Part shown: positions 27,276-35,604 of the stretch, piece after piece
Numbering within the stretch: the stretch's first letter is position 1
How the letters are laid out: the number at the start of each line of letters is the position of its first letter
Origin: Gracilimonas tropica DSM 19535
GTDB taxonomy: Bacteria; Bacteroidota; Rhodothermia; Balneolales; Balneolaceae
NCBI RefSeq assembly: GCF_000375425.1
Contig: NZ_AQXG01000002.1
Location: 575,712 to 639,711 of the forward strand
Reading direction: 5' to 3'
Length of the DNA: 64,000 nt
The notes under the pieces: model-generated
What the model was told of the DNA's origin: nothing
Seen by the model: only the letters and a program-made list of their open reading frames with translations
Database searches by the model: none
Position numbers and translations under genes: made by a program

Positions 27276-27340
27276 GCAACTTTTGCTTGACTAATGAAAA
27301 CTGGAACCTGCCTGCCGGCAAAGGCAGTCTTCCGGAACTG

Positions 27341-27366
27341 CATTGCCAAGCCGGAGCTTGGCAATG
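27341..27366. repeat. Perfect 11-bp hairpin spacer repeat (R3)
   Basis: CATTGCCAAGC (27341-27351), loop CGGA, GCTTGGCAATG (27356-27366). It lies between the convergent methyltransferase and rhodanese genes. The core TGCCAAGCCGGAGCTT recurs in reverse complement at 25139-25154. It may act as a bidirectional terminator, but no T-run adjoins it. Confidence 0.55.
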
Positions 27367-27467
27367 AGCTTGTAGGTTCATGCCATTGCCTGTAATTTTA
27401 CTTTTCTACAACTTTTTTATTGAGGGCAGGAACCTATATATCTCCGGAGGATAGTCAATGACACTAT

Positions 27468-27878
27468 CTACTTCGCCTCAAAACCGGCATCCACCAGTTC
27501 ACCAAAGCCACCTACATTATATACGTTCTCGAAGCCTGCTTTTTTCATAATTCGGGCGGCCTGACCGCTTCGGTTTCCACTTCTGCAGTAAAGATAGTAG
27601 GTTTCTTCTTTGTTGAGGCTATCCAGCTGCGATTGAAATTCGCCGTTCATCAGGTCATACTGATAGTCAGCTTCGGCAAGATGTCCTTCCTCGTATTCAC
27701 CCTGGGTGCGAACGTCAATGATCACGCCCTTAGTCTCGGCTCTCTTTTCTTTGAATTCTTCGGTACTGATATCAATACTCATAGTTGATTTCGTTTCGGT
27801 ATTTGATTTGTTGAATATGTTGAACATGATAATTCCTAAAATTAAGATTGTCGCTATTGTTAAAATCGTTTTCCACAT
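27468..27878 (-). CDS. Membrane-anchored single-domain rhodanese
   Basis: A 136-residue protein with an N-terminal membrane anchor (TILTIATILILGIIMFNIF) and one rhodanese domain from ~residue 32: GVIIDVRTQGEYEEGHLAEA and the active-site loop YYLYCRSGNRSGQAARIMKK. The catalytic Cys is present. It most likely faces the periplasm and carries or transfers sulfane sulfur. It is the last gene of a leftward run (thiosulfate channels, CstB-like copy 2, SulP, MFS); the upstream MFS stop is only 5 bases before its start, so the two are co-transcribed. Confidence 0.85.
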   Translation of the reverse strand: MWKTILTIATILILGIIMFNIFNKSNTETKSTMSIDISTEEFKEKRAETKGVIIDVRTQGEYEEGHLAEADYQYDLMNGEFQSQLDSLNKEETYYLYCRSGNRSGQAARIMKKAGFENVYNVGGFGELVDAGFEAK

Positions 27879-27882
27879 GTTT

Positions 27883-29109
27883 TCAGCATTTTTGGTGAAC
27901 CGGTTCTTTTAGTTTGTTCATACTTAATAATAAGGTAACCGCTGATATCATCACAATGAATCCGGAAATGGTGATGGCAAAGCCGAGGTCGAACAAATCT
28001 GCAAAAAAACCAGCAAGGAGGGCGCCCACGGCATATCCTCCATCACGCCACAATCTGAAGACTCCAATACTTTCAGCCCGGTCTTTGGGATGAACCAAAT
28101 CTGCAACCGAAGCTAAAAAAGTGGGATATACCATTGCTGTTCCTATCCCAAGGAATGATGCAGCGATCACAAATTCATAAAACTCATTCAATAAGGGGAA
28201 AACCAATAAACTTCCGGCCTGCACCATCAATCCCCAAAATAGCATTCTTTTTCTTCCTGTATGATCCGAAAGCTTGCCAGTCGCTACCTGTAAAATCCCC
28301 CAGAAAGCAGGGTAAATGCCGGTAACAATTCCAACCTGATACAGATCCAGTCCGGCAGCAGTGAGATACAGCGGAAAGATTCCCCAAGCCATTCCATCTT
28401 TCAAGTTCGTTGCCATCCCGGATTGGGAAACCGCAAACAGGTTTCGATCTCCAAAAGACACTTTCCTGAACAAGTGTTCTTTACTTCGCTCTTCATTACC
28501 GTCTTCCTGGGCCTCGGCTTCAACCCAGGAGGCTGTATCGATCACAAAAAGAATAGATAGCAATAAACCAATGCCGGCAATTCCAATCCCCAAATAAAAT
28601 GGGTAGGGACGTAATCCAAATTCTGAAGCAATCCAACCGGTCAAAAATGCTACAATGGCCACAGCCAGATAACCTGCAAATTCATTGAGTCCCATAGCAA
28701 GTCCGCGATCTTTCTTGCCGGCCAGATCAATTTTCATAATCACATTTGCAGACCAGGCTAATCCCTGGTTCACACCTAACAGCATATTTGCGAATACCAC
28801 CCAGTTCCAGCTGTCTGCCATCATCAATATAAAAGGCACGGGCAGGCCGAACAGCCACCCAACGATCAGCATTCTCTTACGGCCGTACTGTTGGGCAAAA
28901 CGACCGGCAAAATAATTCGAAGCCGCCTTAGTGATCCCAAACACAATGATGAACGAGAAAATAGCCGAGCGTGCGGCAATCCCAAATTCACTCTCGGCAA
29001 TCTCTGGAAGAATGGTTCGCTCCAGTCCCACCATGCCGCCCACAAAAGCGTTGATGAGCACCAGCAGCGAGAATTGCTTCCAGTTATGTTTGAGTCCGAG
29101 CGGCTTCAT
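27883..29109 (-). CDS. Major facilitator superfamily transporter of the sulfur island
   Basis: A 408-residue, 12-helix MFS protein. The loop 2-3 signature is FAGRFAQQYGRKRMLIVGWL and the matching loop 8-9 motif is GKLSDHTGRKRMLFWGLMVQ. Helix 5 region is MGLNEFAGYLAVAIVAFLTG. Family drug/proton antiporters and small-metabolite exporters share this pattern; the substrate is not evident. It lies 18 bases from the SulP gene stop and 5 bases before the rhodanese gene start, so it is part of the sulfur operon and may export a sulfur compound such as sulfite or thiosulfate, though sulfite exporters are more often TauE-type. Confidence 0.82.
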   Translation of the reverse strand: MKPLGLKHNWKQFSLLVLINAFVGGMVGLERTILPEIAESEFGIAARSAIFSFIIVFGITKAASNYFAGRFAQQYGRKRMLIVGWLFGLPVPFILMMADSWNWVVFANMLLGVNQGLAWSANVIMKIDLAGKKDRGLAMGLNEFAGYLAVAIVAFLTGWIASEFGLRPYPFYLGIGIAGIGLLLSILFVIDTASWVEAEAQEDGNEERSKEHLFRKVSFGDRNLFAVSQSGMATNLKDGMAWGIFPLYLTAAGLDLYQVGIVTGIYPAFWGILQVATGKLSDHTGRKRMLFWGLMVQAGSLLVFPLLNEFYEFVIAASFLGIGTAMVYPTFLASVADLVHPKDRAESIGVFRLWRDGGYAVGALLAGFFADLFDLGFAITISGFIVMISAVTLLLSMNKLKEPVHQKC

Positions 29110-29127
29110 TGAATCTTGTTCATGCGC

Positions 29128-30855
29128 TTAAACATTTGTTTGAACCGGGGAAAATTCCCGTTCGATCTTTCCTTCTGATTTGTATGCATCAATGGCTTCC
29201 GCCACATCAAAGTAGAAATTGGTGATACTGAGGCCATCTGTAATGCCTGCAATCTTAAGCTTATCTCTAACAGGACCAATGGCGCCGGCAAAATACAGTT
29301 CAACTTTTCTTTCGGCCAGGTCCTTGATGAGTTCTTCCAGGGCATGTACTCCGGTCGAGTCCACGCTGTTGATGGCCGATGCGTCTAAAACTACCAGCTT
29401 CAGTTTATCCCCTTTTCTGTCAATCAATTCATCTATGGTTGACCTAAAATGCTCCACGTTAGCAAAATATAATTCTGAATCGAATCGGTAGACCAGGATC
29501 TCTCTTTCCGTTTTTGCATCTTTGTAGCGGTTAATGTTTCGGAAATTTTTCGTTTCGCCCAATCGACCCAATTCCGTGCTGTGTGGTTTGGTGCTGTTGT
29601 AGATCACCATTCCCAGCGATAACAGCACTCCGATCGCAATACCTTCTTCAATACCTAAAGCCAGTGTAGCGATGAAGGTTGCCATCAGCATGGCAAGGTC
29701 CTTTTTGTCAGTCTTCCAGAGGTGCTTCATTTCGTGAGAATCAAACAACCCGGCTACGGCAACTATAATGATTGCCCCCAGCACAGCTTTGGGGAGATAA
29801 TAGAACAGTGGAGTCAAGAAAAGCACAGTCAATGAAATGATTACGGCGCTAATGATAGATGCCATGCCTGTACTAGCTCCAGCCTGATCGTTCACCGCTG
29901 TTCTGGAAAATCCACCCGTAGTTGGATAACTCTGAAATAAGGCACCTCCAATATTTGCTACTCCCAACCCGATCAACTCCTGGTTAGGATCAACTTTGTA
30001 ACCTCGCTTGTTCGCAATGGCTTTGGCGACCGCAATAGACTCCATATATCCCACCAGCGAAATCACCAGAATAGTCGGAAATATAACTTCAAAATCGGAC
30101 CAGCTGAATGAAGTAAGTTTAAAACTTGGTAGTCCTTCCGGAACTTGTCCTACAATAGCCACCCCTGCTTCATGCAGACTAAAGAAATAGGTGACCAACG
30201 TTCCCAATCCAACGACTACTAAAGCTGATGGAAAGGTTTTCTTCCATTTTCTGAGGAGGATGATGGTTGCTACGGAACCGAAACCGATCAATGCTGTGAA
30301 TGGGTCGATTTCACTTGCTTTCTGGATCGTATTCATCACAATCTCGTGCACATAATTAGTGCGGGGGATGTCGATCCCTAAAATGCTTTTAACCTGACTT
30401 CCGCCAATGATCAACGCCGCAGCTGAGGTAAACCCGCTTAAAACGGGATGCGATAAAAAATTCACCAAAAAGCCCATTCTGAACACGCCCATGAAGAGCT
30501 GGAAAAGCCCCACTCCCATGGCCGTCATGATAGCGAGCTGTATAAATCGGTCACTGCCGACTTCGGCTATTTCACCAACGCCTGCTAACACAAGTAGCGA
30601 TACCATCGCAACCGGCCCCACAGCTAACTGCCTCGAGGTTCCAAAAATCGCATAAAGAATGAGCGGTACAATGGAAGCATAAAGTCCATAGATAGGTGGA
30701 AGTCCCGCAAGCATAGCGTACGCCATTCCCTGTGGGATAAGCATGATTCCCACGGTAATACCTGCGTTCAGATCGCCTTTGGCATCTTTTCCAGAATAGG
30801 ATTTGATCCAATCCAGAATAGGGATGTATTTAGTAATGGATGATTTGGATTTCAT
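29128..30855 (-). CDS. SulP-family anion permease with STAS domain
   Basis: A 575-residue SLC26/SulP transporter. About 12-14 membrane segments begin after IPILDWIKSYSGKDAKGDLN and GITVGIMLIPQGMAYAMLAG, the conserved TM1-2 segment; QSYPTTGGFSRTAVNDQAGA is the conserved TM8 region. The C-terminal cytoplasmic STAS domain (~445-560) includes LKLVVLDASAINSVDSTGVH. The family carries sulfate, bicarbonate or other oxyanions. Its position between CstB-like copy 2 and an MFS transporter favours sulfate/sulfur oxyanion movement, perhaps expelling or importing sulfate/sulfite, but SulP proteins for bicarbonate also exist. Direction of transport is not readable. Confidence 0.9.
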   Translation of the reverse strand: MKSKSSITKYIPILDWIKSYSGKDAKGDLNAGITVGIMLIPQGMAYAMLAGLPPIYGLYASIVPLILYAIFGTSRQLAVGPVAMVSLLVLAGVGEIAEVGSDRFIQLAIMTAMGVGLFQLFMGVFRMGFLVNFLSHPVLSGFTSAAALIIGGSQVKSILGIDIPRTNYVHEIVMNTIQKASEIDPFTALIGFGSVATIILLRKWKKTFPSALVVVGLGTLVTYFFSLHEAGVAIVGQVPEGLPSFKLTSFSWSDFEVIFPTILVISLVGYMESIAVAKAIANKRGYKVDPNQELIGLGVANIGGALFQSYPTTGGFSRTAVNDQAGASTGMASIISAVIISLTVLFLTPLFYYLPKAVLGAIIIVAVAGLFDSHEMKHLWKTDKKDLAMLMATFIATLALGIEEGIAIGVLLSLGMVIYNSTKPHSTELGRLGETKNFRNINRYKDAKTEREILVYRFDSELYFANVEHFRSTIDELIDRKGDKLKLVVLDASAINSVDSTGVHALEELIKDLAERKVELYFAGAIGPVRDKLKIAGITDGLSITNFYFDVAEAIDAYKSEGKIEREFSPVQTNV

Positions 30856-31313
30856 GATTTTGGTTTTTGGAATGGGGTTGGGAATGCAATATGGCCTTGG
30901 CTACAGACACCCTCCGCATATTTTAGCGAGCTAAAATTCTGAACCTCCCTCAAGGGAGGAATTTCCTTAACTGTTTCAGATATCTAAAACCTTATTAGTC
31001 TCAGAAACTTTCAACAATCTTGGAAAGTCTCTCCTCAAGCGGAGATCAATTCAAAAAACTGTTCCTTCTTGAATTGTGAGGGGTGTTGGTTTACAAGTCA
31101 AATAGCCTCTCCAACTACCTATTCAGTATGTCAATGTTTTCATTTTTTATAGAACCCGACAGACATTTCATCTTCCGGCGGGTTGGGTTTTCGGGGTACA
31201 AAAATGGTGACTCTCTTTTAACCGGCCCCGGTTATTTGGCCGGGCTAGCTGCCCGACCTATATTAGCGCTCGTTCTGAATGCAAGCTGGAACCACCGGTT
31301 CCACTTCGTTCAA
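30856..31313. other. 458-bp spacer inside the sulfur island, no gene
   Basis: No convincing coding frame. It contains short inverted repeats: CCTCCCT/AGGGAGG at 30944-30959, TGGAACC/GGTTCCA at 31287-31303, and an imperfect one around 31157-31184 (CCCGAC...GGCGGG). The rightward frame from 31083 is a shadow of the CstB-like gene. The spacer splits the leftward run between CstB-like copy 2 and SulP, so a separate promoter for SulP-MFS-rhodanese probably lies here. Confidence 0.55.
30944..30959. repeat. Short inverted repeat in spacer
   Basis: CCTCCCTCAAGGGAGG, 7-bp arms with a CA centre. A related element (TCTCCCTTTGAAGGGAGA) occurs at 36163-36180 in another spacer. Confidence 0.45.
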
Positions 31314-32732
31314 TTAAGCCGTGGCGGCTGCTTTGGATTTGTAATTTTCCCAAGCATCGTCAATGAGAACAACTTCATAACCGTTGCGTTGCAGCAAGGC
31401 TGCGGCTACGGCAGAACGCCCGCCGGCCTGACAGTGAACTACAACCTTTCGCTCACTCGGCACTTCTTCCATTCTTGGGAGCAATCGGGTGTGCGCGATG
31501 TTTTGTGCGCCTTCGATATTGCCTTCCTCAAATTCAGAAGCTTTGCGAACATCCAGGATCTGGTAATCATCATTTCCTACATACTGATCGATCTCATCGA
31601 ATTTCTGTACGGTGATGGTTTCCAACTCGCCGCCTTGCTCTTTATAATGGTCCAGATCGGTTGGGGTTACGAATCCAACGATGTTATCCAGGCCAATTCT
31701 GTATAAATCACGAACGGCTTCTTTCACACGGTGCTCTTCCACGATCAAGTAGATCTCTTCCTCTTCGGTGATGTACGAACCTGCTACGGTGTTGAACTGC
31801 TTGTTTAGTGGAGAGAGCAATGATCCGGGAATGTGTCCTTCGGAAAACTCATCTCGTTCACGGGTATCAAGCAGAGCTACATCGGTATTTCCGGCTAATT
31901 TTTTCAGCTCATTCAGGTTGAGGTGTTTTGGTTGTGGAAGTCCTTTCAGCACTTTAGGCCCGAGCTTGTTGTCGCGTTTCATACGTGCGAAATAAAGCGG
32001 GGGCTCTGGCTGACCTTCCAGAATAAACTTCACAAAGTCATCCTCAGAAGTCGCTGATTTGATGGAGTTATTGTATCGCAGCTCATATCCAACGGTAGTT
32101 TCGGGAATAGCTCCCAAAGCTTTTCCGCAAGCACTTCCTGCTCCATGACCCGGCCATACTTGCATGAATTCAGGCACTTTTTTGAAATCTTCTACTGATT
32201 TGAAAAGTGTTCGGGCAGAAGGCTCCATCACATTGGCTTGTCCTGCAGCTGATTCCAGCAAATCAGGCCGTCCAACATCTCCCACGAAAACAAAGTCGCC
32301 GGTGGCAATACCGATCGGCTCATCCGCGGCGGCTCCATCTGTGATGAAGTAACTCAAATGCTCGGGGGTATGTCCCGGGGTATGCCACGCTTTAATGGTG
32401 ATATTACCGATGCTAAATTCATCGCCATCGTTTAATAATTCGTAGTCGTAATCGCTGTTCATCAGCCATTCGTACTTCCAGTCTTTGTCACCTTCGTCTG
32501 AGGCATAGACTTTTACTCCGCGCTCGGCAAATTCCCGCAGACCGGAAATGTAATCAGCGTGAATGTGAGTATCGGCCGCGCCTACGATCGTGAGATTTTG
32601 GCTGGCTGCATGCTCTATATATTGATCGATGTCTCGCATCGGGTCAATCACGATGGCCGTGCCATTTGCCTGGCAACCGATCATGTAAGCATATTGTGCT
32701 AATCGCTCGTCAAAGAATTGTTTGAAATACAT
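31314..32732 (-). CDS. CstB-like persulfide dioxygenase-rhodanese fusion (copy 2)
   Basis: A 472-residue paralogue of the protein at 25189-26604 with the same three domains: PDO-type metallo-beta-lactamase fold (ADTHIHADYISGLREFAERG, HTPGHTPEHLSYFI, TGDFVFVGDVGRPDLLESAA, WPGHGAGSACGKALG), a Cys-less rhodanese (IYLIVEEHR at the loop) and a C-terminal rhodanese whose active-site loop is VVVHCQAGGRSAVAAAL rather than CRSGARS. The loop change suggests a different acceptor or kinetics from copy 1. It lies downstream of the split YeeE/YedE genes, consistent with oxidising persulfides while thiosulfate moves through the channel. Confidence 0.88.
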   Translation of the reverse strand: MYFKQFFDERLAQYAYMIGCQANGTAIVIDPMRDIDQYIEHAASQNLTIVGAADTHIHADYISGLREFAERGVKVYASDEGDKDWKYEWLMNSDYDYELLNDGDEFSIGNITIKAWHTPGHTPEHLSYFITDGAAADEPIGIATGDFVFVGDVGRPDLLESAAGQANVMEPSARTLFKSVEDFKKVPEFMQVWPGHGAGSACGKALGAIPETTVGYELRYNNSIKSATSEDDFVKFILEGQPEPPLYFARMKRDNKLGPKVLKGLPQPKHLNLNELKKLAGNTDVALLDTRERDEFSEGHIPGSLLSPLNKQFNTVAGSYITEEEEIYLIVEEHRVKEAVRDLYRIGLDNIVGFVTPTDLDHYKEQGGELETITVQKFDEIDQYVGNDDYQILDVRKASEFEEGNIEGAQNIAHTRLLPRMEEVPSERKVVVHCQAGGRSAVAAALLQRNGYEVVLIDDAWENYKSKAAATA

Positions 32733-32779
32733 GGTGTTTCTCCTGTGTTGTTTTGTTTAAATATTCTTGGAATTCAAAA

Positions 32780-32838
32780 ATCTGAAATCAGGATTCAGAA
32801 TGCTCCTTTCTGAGTTCTGAGTCCTGAATTCTGAGTCT
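32780..32838. repeat. Degenerate TCTGAG/TCCTGA repeat tract
   Basis: TCTGAAATCAGGATTCAGAA is followed by TTCTGAGTTCTGAGTCCTGA and ATTCTGAGTC. The first part pairs imperfectly with the second. It fills the spacer between CstB-like copy 2 and the YeeE-type gene upstream of it. Confidence 0.4.
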
Positions 32839-32845
32839 TTCTTCA

Positions 32846-33271
32846 TTAATGAGGTAAAGAGTCTCTAAGCATACCATAGACGTACGTTCCTGCTATTGCT
32901 GACAAAATAGGGATGATCATCACCGTAATTCCGCTTCCAAGCAGCGCAAACATTGGGCCGGGGCAAGCACCTAAAAGCGCCCAGCCAAGTCCGAACATGC
33001 TTCCGCCTATTATATAACGCTTCCATTGAGTAGCATCTTTTGGCGGGATGGTGATGGGATTTCCTTTTGTGTCCGTAATGTTATTTCTCTTAATGATCTG
33101 AACGGAAATAATGCCTACCACTACAGCAAGCCCGATAATTCCGTACATATGAAATGAATCAAACCGAAACATTTCCTGAATTCGAAACCAGGACACGACC
33201 TCGGATTTCACCAAAATGAATCCGAAAGCAGTTCCTATCAATAAATATTTGAGATATTCTAAAAATTTCAT
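32846..33271 (-). CDS. YeeE/YedE-family half-channel B (thiosulfate transport)
   Basis: A 141-residue membrane protein with four hydrophobic segments. The motif GWALLGACPGPMFALLGSG matches the C-terminal-half cysteine motif of YeeE/TsuA thiosulfate channels. In TsuA both halves lie on one ~330-residue chain; here they are split into this gene and the one 17 bases upstream. The two are expected to assemble as a heteromer in the inner membrane and pass thiosulfate by relay across conserved Cys residues. Same strand and order as known split pairs in Bacteroidetes/Proteobacteria sulfur clusters. Confidence 0.83.
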   Translation of the reverse strand: MKFLEYLKYLLIGTAFGFILVKSEVVSWFRIQEMFRFDSFHMYGIIGLAVVVGIISVQIIKRNNITDTKGNPITIPPKDATQWKRYIIGGSMFGLGWALLGACPGPMFALLGSGITVMIIPILSAIAGTYVYGMLRDSLPH

Positions 33272-33288
33272 TGTTCTGCCTTATTTAA

Positions 33289-33846
33289 TTAAAGAATGAG
33301 AGGATAAATGAGATACGTCATCAGCAGGCCACCGATAAAGAAGCCGATCACGGCCACCAGTGAGGCGAGCTGCAAATCAGACAGGCCAGAGATCGCATGT
33401 CCGGACGTACATCCACCGGCATAACGAGCACCAAAACCCACCAAGAATCCTCCCAGAACCATCACTGTAAGACCGGCCGGTGTTCCGATCACATCCCAAG
33501 AAATGAGGTCGGTCGGAACCATTCCGCTAAAATCATTGATCCCTAATGCTTTCAGATCTGTTATTGTTGAAGAAGCCAGGTTTATGGGTTCCGGATTTGC
33601 GAATATATATCCGCCTAAGAATCCTCCTATAATAGAACCCACTAAAAAGACCAGGTTCCAGGAACCGGCTTTTTTCCAGTCGTAATTGAAAAACTCAATG
33701 TTTCCAAAATTACAGGCAGCACAAGTATGTCGAAGGTTTGCAGATACACCAAACATCTTACCGCCAAGCAGCAAAAGCACCGGAACGGTAAGTCCAATAA
33801 TCGGACCCGCAATGTACCAGGGCATAGGTTGTGAAAGTATGTCCAT
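33289..33846 (-). CDS. YeeE/YedE-family half-channel A (thiosulfate transport)
   Basis: A 185-residue membrane protein with five to six hydrophobic segments. Motif GFGARYAGGCTSGHAISGLS is the conserved N-terminal-half Cys motif of YeeE/TsuA; a second cysteine pair, TCAACNFGN, is near residue 42. It is the first gene of the leftward sulfur island and is transcribed away from the GntR-type regulator, with candidate operators in the 191-bp spacer. Together with the next gene it would form a thiosulfate or sulfur-compound channel feeding, or fed by, the CstB-like enzyme. Confidence 0.85.
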   Translation of the reverse strand: MDILSQPMPWYIAGPIIGLTVPVLLLLGGKMFGVSANLRHTCAACNFGNIEFFNYDWKKAGSWNLVFLVGSIIGGFLGGYIFANPEPINLASSTITDLKALGINDFSGMVPTDLISWDVIGTPAGLTVMVLGGFLVGFGARYAGGCTSGHAISGLSDLQLASLVAVIGFFIGGLLMTYLIYPLIL

Positions 33847-33907
33847 CTTTATGAATAGTTTTCGTTCTTATTTTTTCTTCGGTTCAATGATACCAGAGTT
33901 TTTTAAT

Positions 33908-33929
33908 TTGTAACAACATGTTATAACAA
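33908..33929. promoter_or_regulatory. Candidate GntR operator: 22-bp imperfect palindrome
   Basis: Left arm TTGTAACAACA (33908-33918), right arm TGTTATAACAA (33919-33929): 9 of 11 positions pair around the central CATG. It is centred ~70 bases upstream of the YeeE-type start and ~120 upstream of gntR, in the divergent spacer. HutC-type GntR dimers bind such palindromes. No binding has been shown. Confidence 0.5.
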
Positions 33930-33992
33930 GTATATTAAAACCTGCTTTTATAAAGATTTTGGCATTGACCTAAATAATTAGCAAAAATGAAG

Positions 33993-34005
33993 TTGTTATT
34001 TACAA
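33993..34005. promoter_or_regulatory. Second candidate operator half-site pair near gntR start
   Basis: TTGTTATTTACAA repeats the TTGTTA and TTACAA half-sites of the 33908-33929 palindrome at closer spacing, 33 bases before the GntR start codon. It could mediate autoregulation. Confidence 0.35.
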
Positions 34006-34037
34006 ACGATCATTTTGCAAAGTATAGATTCTGAATC

Positions 34038-34826
34038 ATGGAACAACACGTATCAAAACACGAAAAAGTAGAGAAGCATTTACGCAAAGAGATCACCGGC
34101 GGATATTACGAATCAGGAGAAAAACTTCCTTCCGAAAAAAGATTGTGTGACTACTTCAAGGTAAGCCGTGTCACCGTAAGGCATGCTTTACAAAACCTGG
34201 AGAATGACGGATTGATCTACCGAAAACAGGGTGTCGGAGCTTTTGTAAGTGATCAAACATATAAAAGTAATCTGGTACACCTTACAGATTTCTCCGAAGA
34301 TATGCGGCTTGCGGGTTTAAAAAGCAGTTCCAGGCTCATATCCTTACAAAAGGTAGACCCGATAAAAGAGGTCAACGAGATCCTTGGGATCCGACCCGAT
34401 ATGAAGCTCATTCGAGTTGACCGGGTTCGATTGGGAAGCGGTACACCGGTTGCATTTGATATCACCTGGCTGCCTCCGGGTTACGGACAATTATTATTTG
34501 ATGAGAACCTGACTACGCAAACCATTTATGATATCATTGAAGAAAAGTATGAGATCCCGATACTTGCCGGAAGTTATCGGCTTACTGCCATCAATGCCGA
34601 TGAGTACCTGGCCGGACATTTGCAGATGGAGAAAGGAGATGCCTTGCTGGAGATCGATCGTTGCTCCCGGACAACCGGGGATAAAAAAGTGTATTTCCAA
34701 AAGAGGTATTATAACCCCGATCATGTTTCTTATGTGATCGAATTATCCCGAAATGAAGATTCAGAGGAAGCCTCATCCAAAGAAGGATTGCCACTAAAAG
34801 AATTCATACCTGAGTTTGTGAAATAG
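34038..34826 (+). CDS. GntR-family (HutC/UTRA) transcriptional regulator
   Basis: A 262-residue regulator. Residues ~8-75 form the winged helix (HLRKEITGGYYESGEKLPSE, then LCDYFKVSRVTVRHALQNLE and NDGLIYRKQGVGAFVSDQ) and ~95-245 the UTRA ligand domain (LISLQKVDPIKEVNEILGIR, then KLIRVDRVRLGSGTPVAFDI and GDALLEIDRCSRTTGDKKVY). HutC-type UTRA domains bind small metabolites. It is divergent from the YeeE-CstB operon with palindromes between, making that operon its likely target. Persulfide-sensing clusters are usually controlled by CstR/CsoR, ArsR-type or sigma-54 regulators, so a GntR here is unusual; no conserved Cys pair for sulfur sensing is obvious. Confidence 0.88.
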   Translation: MEQHVSKHEKVEKHLRKEITGGYYESGEKLPSEKRLCDYFKVSRVTVRHALQNLENDGLIYRKQGVGAFVSDQTYKSNLVHLTDFSEDMRLAGLKSSSRLISLQKVDPIKEVNEILGIRPDMKLIRVDRVRLGSGTPVAFDITWLPPGYGQLLFDENLTTQTIYDIIEEKYEIPILAGSYRLTAINADEYLAGHLQMEKGDALLEIDRCSRTTGDKKVYFQKRYYNPDHVSYVIELSRNEDSEEASSKEGLPLKEFIPEFVK

Positions 34827-34878
34827 ACATAAAAGCATCATCTTGCCTTCAATTTACATGAATACAACAAATATTATT

Positions 34879-35586
34879 ATGGGGAAATCAAGTTACTTAC
34901 GCCAACTCTTTACACTTTTGTTATTTGGATTCTGTTTTGCCTTGCCGTCTCAAATTCTGGCCCAGGAGAATGCAGACAAATGGCTCAACAAAATGAAAAA
35001 TGCCATTATTGAGGAAGGCACTAATGTAGAACAGATCACAGCAGAGGTCGAACAAACCATCATGTCTCCCATGGGAGAAGTTAAGATTTCCGGAACCACC
35101 ACGGTGAATTTCGAGACCGGAGACCAGCGGGCAAAATTACAAACTCCACAGGGTACTGTTGAGGTGGTGATAGAAGACGGTAAAGGGGTGAATAAAATGG
35201 GTGGACAAGAAATCCCCCTCTCAGATGCTCAAATGGCACAAATACGTACCGAAACCCAGAGAAATTATCTGTATATCGCCTTAAATAAGGATTCTCTGGA
35301 TGCAGAATATTCAGGAACCGAGACTATTGATGATGCAGAACATGCTAAAATCAAGATCGGCCTCACGGTTCCGGTTACTTATTATATCAATACCCAAAGC
35401 GGGCTACCTGCGAAGATCACTTATGCACAGTTTAACCAACAGACCGGACAGGAAATTGATGTTGAAGTGCAGTACAGTGACTGGCAAACAGTTTCCGGTG
35501 TTACCTATGCCTTCAAAGTAGACTCGTATGCCAACGGGCAAAAAGCGAGCACCGGGATCACCAAAGAACTTACCGTGAACGAATAA
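34879..35586 (+). CDS. Exported LolA-like/DUF protein of unknown role
   Basis: About 235 residues from MGKSSYLRQLFTLLLFGFCF; the frame opens 36 bases earlier but this ATG places the signal peptide (cleaved at ILAQ/E) at the N-terminus. The mature part has the alternating strands of a LolA/LppX-like half-barrel: EVEQTIMSPMGEVKISGTTT, VNFETGDQRAKLQTPQGTVE, QRNYLYIALNKDSL and ITYAQFNQQTGQEIDVEVQY. Proteins of this fold carry lipids or lipoproteins in the periplasm. It follows the GntR gene by 52 bases in the same direction but shows no sulfur motif. I would not name a substrate. Confidence 0.6.
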   Translation: MGKSSYLRQLFTLLLFGFCFALPSQILAQENADKWLNKMKNAIIEEGTNVEQITAEVEQTIMSPMGEVKISGTTTVNFETGDQRAKLQTPQGTVEVVIEDGKGVNKMGGQEIPLSDAQMAQIRTETQRNYLYIALNKDSLDAEYSGTETIDDAEHAKIKIGLTVPVTYYINTQSGLPAKITYAQFNQQTGQEIDVEVQYSDWQTVSGVTYAFKVDSYANGQKASTGITKELTVNE

Positions 35587-35592
35587 TCATTA

Positions 35593-35604
35593 AGGAGGTC
35601 AGTG
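35593..35604 (+). promoter_or_regulatory. Strong Shine-Dalgarno deciding the DinB start
   Basis: AGGAGG (35593-35598) lies 6 bases before ATG 35605. Most genes here lack such a site, so it favours ATG at 35605 over the in-frame GTG at 35602. Confidence 0.6.

Noticed and set aside
31083-31706. 207-residue rightward open frame
   Set aside because: It is antisense to the CstB-like gene for most of its length and its protein has no recognisable pattern.
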